DNA from: Bacteroidota bacterium
GTDB lineage: Bacteria; Bacteroidota; Ignavibacteria; UBA10030; UBA8401
Length of the DNA stretch: 7,616 nt
Reading direction: 5' to 3'
Assembly: GCA_030824295.1 (NCBI GenBank)
Contig: JAVBYA010000175.1
Coordinates: 1 to 7,616, forward strand
In this document: in pieces, positions 5,438 to 7,616 of the stretch
Layout of the letters: the number at the start of each line of letters is the position of its first letter
Position numbering within the stretch: position 1 is the first letter of the stretch
Made by a program: the position numbers and the translations under genes
Notes under the pieces: model-generated
Databases searched by the model: none
What the model saw: only the letters and a program-made list of their open reading frames with translations
Told to the model about the DNA's origin: nothing

Positions 5438-5980
5438 ATTCTTGTTCAAAACACGCTTAGCAGTATATGGATTGAATGCAAAAACTTTACCACAAGAATT
5501 ACACGAAATTCTTGATTTCGTCCTTGAAAATTGTGTAGAGAACTTTGAATATGCTTCCTTGAAAGTCAAATGTTCTATCTTGATGATCTCGAAATTGCCG
5601 CATTGGTTACATACTATTTTATACCCATTTTCGGTTAACGAGCTGTGTGTATCCGTAGTTTTTTCTGTGCCTTCAGTCGAAGAAGATTGAAGAATGGGTT
5701 TATTCATGGAAAGATCACTTCGGCAATGCTTACATAAGATCGCATCAGGCTGAACTTCCTCCTTGCAATATGGACAGACACTTTTTGATTTCACAAAAAA
5801 TTGTGCGGGTCGCCTTTCGATTTTGGGAACGGCAATGAGTGCAAAAACAGCAAGTATGCTGAAAAGAAGACCCAGTATGAACCACTCTGCTGAATTTCTA
5901 TTCTTTTCTTTGGCAATGAATGAACAGAAAATCCCAAAAACAACTGCTTGCACTACGAAAACAAGTAATACTCCTTCCAA
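5435..5980 (-). CDS. Small membrane protein with two zinc ribbons, 181 aa
   Basis: The N-terminus holds two membrane segments (about 4-22 and 33-51) joined by the short basic loop IAKEKNRNSAEW, a hairpin common in small zinc-ribbon membrane proteins. A CPYC...CKHC ribbon follows (Cys 69, 72, 83, 86). After a Ser/Thr/Glu-rich linker (about 95-118) a second CNQCG...CNSCG pair occurs (Cys 124, 127, 160, 163). The ribbons would face the cytoplasm if both termini are inside. The start is a TTG at 5980 with a perfect AGGAGG four nt upstream, and the resulting N-terminus lines up with the paralogue at 6409, so TTG is preferred to any internal codon. Function is unknown. The gene is visibly more AT-rich than those to its left. 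Confidence 0.85.
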   Translation of the reverse strand: MEGVLLVFVVQAVVFGIFCSFIAKEKNRNSAEWFILGLLFSILAVFALIAVPKIERRPAQFFVKSKSVCPYCKEEVQPDAILCKHCRSDLSMNKPILQSSSTEGTEKTTDTHSSLTENGYKIVCNQCGNFEIIKIEHLTFKEAYSKFSTQFSRTKSRISCNSCGKVFAFNPYTAKRVLNKN

Positions 5981-6124
5981 GTGCCCTCCTAAAAGAAATC
6001 AGTTGATACCATGTTGCATTTTGATAGCCTTACTACAGGAGACTCCTTCTATTGGCACAGTGTAGTTCGGCTGAAATAACGGTAAGCACCTAAAAAGAAA
6101 GACCCGATACCAACAAGATGTGCT
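5981..6124. other. Spacer between the two zinc-ribbon membrane genes
   Basis: The 144-nt gap contains the AGGAGG ribosome-binding site for the TTG start at 5980, and an AGCAC/GTGCT inverted repeat just past the stop of the upstream paralogue. A short frame downstream of that stop would encode a hydrophobic LVGIGSFFLGAYRYF stretch, possibly a broken remnant. Confidence 0.4.
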
Positions 6125-6409
6125 TTATCTTTTCGCACCGCACTTATGGCAAACATCGATTGCAAAACCATTCAAAGTTTTACAATTCGGGCAGATCCAG
6201 GATTTGAGTCCGCCGCCGGTAGCGGCAACACTTTCGTAGTGAATCGGAGAATTTGAAACCGGCGGGACTGCAGAGATCGCGATCAAAGCGAATAAATTGA
6301 AGAAGAACCCAAGGAAAAACCAGTTCATTGCGCTTCTGTTCTTTTCTTTCGCAATATATGCCGAAAACCCGCCGCTGATGAGTGATGCAAGAATTAAATA
6401 CTCAACCAT
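6125..6409 (-). CDS. Small membrane protein with one zinc ribbon, 94 aa
   Basis: This is a paralogue of the 181-aa neighbour. Two membrane segments (about 4-18 and 30-49) flank IAKEKNRSAMNW, and FFLGFFFNLFALIAISAVP mirrors the neighbour's FILGLLFSILAVFALIAVP. The C-terminus is a single zinc ribbon, CPNC (73-76) and CHKC (87-90). A longer frame begins at 6445, but ATG 6409 is chosen because AAGAGG lies four nt upstream and the N-terminus then matches the paralogue. Both genes also share nucleotide similarity around the KEKNR codons, which suggests tandem duplication. A role is not known. Proteins of this type are small membrane-anchored adaptors or regulators with no defined substrate. Confidence 0.85.
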   Translation of the reverse strand: MVEYLILASLISGGFSAYIAKEKNRSAMNWFFLGFFFNLFALIAISAVPPVSNSPIHYESVAATGGGLKSWICPNCKTLNGFAIDVCHKCGAKR

Positions 6410-6445
6410 ATATCCTCTTAATTGTTCATAAAGCTTACCAATCAC

Positions 6446-6597
6446 CTATTCTGCCCCTGACTCATTTGAAACCCCGGTAACACGATGAAATTTGATCGTT
6501 GATGTCGGTCCGGTTCTTCGTTGAATCACACGCACCAATATCGCTGAGATGTGAACAAGGCGTTAGTTGTCTCTTGACTTTATAACTATTAAAGATA
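6446..6597. other. Spacer with a possible cassette-boundary-like motif
   Basis: No gene is seen. The spacer is less AT-rich than the gene to its right. On the minus strand AACTAACGCC (plus strand about 6559-6568) begins 29 nt after the stop at 6598. It resembles the opening half of an integron attC site, but no matching GTTRRRY half was found to the left. Confidence 0.35.
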
Positions 6598-7107
6598 TCA
6601 ATAGAGAATAGGGTTACGAATTTGAATGCCAAATAATTTTATGATTGATTCATTGTAACTTGGATGATAAAAATTCCCTTTTGTAAATACCTTTATTTGT
6701 TTAATGTCCATCTCTAGGCCATCACTATCCAATTGTTTCATCTTTAGGAATTCATTCCAATCAATAGACTTTTTGAGATAAATTGAAACAAAATCAACTG
6801 GTAGTCTAAGTGAATAAACAATTTTATTAAACGTAGTTTCTTCATCCCATATTAAGTCGGAATAATTGTATTTCACCCCGGCTTTATGTTCATACGCCTT
6901 CCCCTTTGCAATACAGCCGCCAAATAACTCTAAGCGATCAGAAATGGTGCTATCTCGAATTAAAATAATATCCCCTTCTTTAACCCGTTTAATTTTATTC
7001 GGCAAGAAATCATTACCATTTTTAAATCCCATTATCGCATTTGAGCGAGATAACCAATAATTTCTTTCATTCTCATAACAATAAATAAATATCTGCCGCT
7101 GAATCAT
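6598..7107 (-). CDS. PUA/EVE-like domain protein, AT-rich, 169 aa
   Basis: No family is certain. The order of features suggests an EVE/PUA-like fold. An opening strand FIYCYENERNYWLSRSNAIM is followed by IKRVKEGDIILIRD (a turn-strand GDxxxI element), GGCIAKGKAYEH, and the late strand IVYSLRLPVDFV. EVE and related domains bind modified DNA or RNA bases and often occur in restriction or other defence genes. The C-terminal third (Lys-, Glu- and Asp-rich, ending IRNPILY) is not recognised. The GTG at 7116 is in frame, but ATG 7107 is preferred because AGGTGG lies five nt upstream. Composition is much more AT-rich than the left half of the window, suggesting acquisition. It could instead be a different PUA-superfamily protein. 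Confidence 0.8.
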   Translation of the reverse strand: MIQRQIFIYCYENERNYWLSRSNAIMGFKNGNDFLPNKIKRVKEGDIILIRDSTISDRLELFGGCIAKGKAYEHKAGVKYNYSDLIWDEETTFNKIVYSLRLPVDFVSIYLKKSIDWNEFLKMKQLDSDGLEMDIKQIKVFTKGNFYHPSYNESIIKLFGIQIRNPILY

Positions 7108-7114
7108 AGTTGCC

Positions 7115-7121
7115 ACCTAAC
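7115..7121 (-). promoter_or_regulatory. GTTAGGT motif overlapping the ribosome-binding site of the PUA/EVE-like gene
   Basis: On the minus strand GTTAGGT ends 7 nt before ATG 7107 and overlaps the AGGTGG Shine-Dalgarno-like sequence (7113-7118). GTTRRRY close to a start codon is how a gene begins in an integron cassette. A complementary partner is not evident, so this may be only a ribosome-binding site. Confidence 0.3.
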
Positions 7122-7258
7122 GGACTGGAAATAAATTGCGTGCAACATTAAACCGTCGCCACGAAAATTGAGACTTGAATTGCTGAAAACGAACCGGACC
7201 TAATGTTGATAGTAGTGCTCATGATGCTTGACACTTTATGGAGCGTCAGCTTCAATTT

Positions 7259-7283
7259 CCCGGTCGGCATGTTCCGAGCCGGG
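7259..7283 (-). terminator. GC-rich hairpin downstream of the HEPN-like gene
   Basis: The arms CCCGGTCGG and CCGAGCCGGG pair with a single bulged base around a CATGTT loop. It begins about 47 nt after the stop at 7331. Only AAATTG follows on the minus strand, with no U-run, so if it ends transcription it is not a classical Rho-independent terminator. Confidence 0.35.
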
Positions 7284-7330
7284 ATCGGTTTGGCCCGAAA
7301 TGATTCAATTTGGAACTCCTTGATATATGG

Positions 7331-7616
7331 TTAATCGGACACACTATTATTCATCAAAGTATTAAATACTTTTTCCAAAGAGACGGCACTTCGTTCAGAT
7401 TCTTCACCTAAGAAAAATAAATCATTTATAAATCCATATATTGAGCTAGTATAAGCGGCCCCAAAAATAATTGCCACATTTTGGGCAACTTTGATTAGTT
7501 CAAAAGACTCTCTAAAAGGTGATACCGGATTGGCCGTAATATCTATTGCATCACGATGTGCAATTCGTTTGTCACGTAGGACTCGCAACCATTGAAGCGC
7601 ATTAGATTTGTTAATT
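7331..7616 (-). CDS. HEPN-like protein, N-terminus cut by the right window edge
   Basis: The frame stays open from the stop at 7331 to the right edge, so the gene continues outside. The visible 94-residue C-terminal part begins INKSNALQWLRVLRDKRIAHRD. An LRxKRxAHRD motif is typical of HEPN domains, where the Arg and His make the RNase site (R-x4-6-H), as in the AbiU2-like and related abortive-infection proteins. A hydrophobic helix follows (VAIIFGAAYTSSIYGF), and then a short acidic helix ending NNSVSD. The exact family is uncertain because most of the protein is missing. HEPN proteins are commonly toxins or defence ribonucleases. A TTG at 7588 is in frame but is probably not the start, since coding sequence continues upstream. 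The DNA is AT-rich like its neighbour. Confidence 0.7.
   Translation of the reverse strand, partial: INKSNALQWLRVLRDKRIAHRDAIDITANPVSPFRESFELIKVAQNVAIIFGAAYTSSIYGFINDLFFLGEESERSAVSLEKVFNTLMNNSVSD

Larger units (their letters stand above)
7108..7330. other. Structured, less AT-rich spacer between two AT-rich genes
   Basis: The spacer contains the inverted repeat CAACATTA (7143-7150) / TAATGTTG (7201-7208), separated by 50 nt, and a GC-rich hairpin at 7259-7283. It also shares GGTCCGGTTC with the spacer at 6446-6597, in opposite orientation. No gene is seen. Confidence 0.5.

Noticed and set aside
7228..7256. Plus-strand TTGACA promoter
   Set aside because: There is no matching -10 at the right spacing and no plus-strand gene follows.

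Overview
The window reads as a chromosomal stretch from a moderately GC-rich member of the Bacteroidota/Ignavibacteriota/Chlorobiota side of the tree. This is an inference. It rests on a secreted CotH-kinase protein with a lamin-tail domain, a periplasmic haem-binding (Haem_bd-type) CxxCH protein, two small lipoproteins (one starting CSEDE after the lipobox, like the Bacteroidota surface-export signal), and start codons that mostly lack a clear Shine-Dalgarno. The species cannot be named. All ten recognisable genes lie on the minus strand, so transcription runs from right to left.

Layout from left to right. (1) 1-2011: a large secreted CotH/LTD protein whose C-terminus is cut by the left edge. 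(2) 2127-3608: a compact three-gene group, transcribed in the order haem-binding c-type-cytochrome-like protein, SpoIIAA/STAS-like protein, YdeI/OmpD-associated protein, with gaps of 10 and 23 nt. (3) 3609-5434: two ~150-aa lipoprotein genes set in palindrome-rich intergenic DNA. (4) 5435-6409: two paralogous small membrane proteins that share an N-terminal membrane hairpin and carry different zinc ribbons. (5) 6446-7616: AT-rich accessory DNA with a PUA/EVE-like protein and the C-terminal part of a HEPN-like protein, separated by less AT-rich, structured spacers.

The most unusual content is a family of palindromes with core GTCACC-N5-GGTGAC. Five intact copies of 31 bp are present (2037, 3836, 3905, 4747, 4817). 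Four form two ~100-bp two-palindrome elements (31 bp, 38-39 bp spacer, 31 bp), and a third, decayed element sits at 5337-5437. All three elements have the same orientation and one lies on each side of each lipoprotein gene, so the layout resembles a small cassette array. The palindrome arms differ between copies, but every difference is matched by a compensating change in the other arm. A second hairpin family (core GGCCCGGAC...GTCCGGGCC) brackets the first element. No transposase, integrase, rRNA, tRNA or CRISPR array was seen in the window.

Functional links between genes are limited. The 2127-3608 group looks like one transcript of stress or housekeeping accessory genes, and the two lipoproteins appear independent. 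The right-hand genes could be the edge of a defence or mobile region, but that is inference only.
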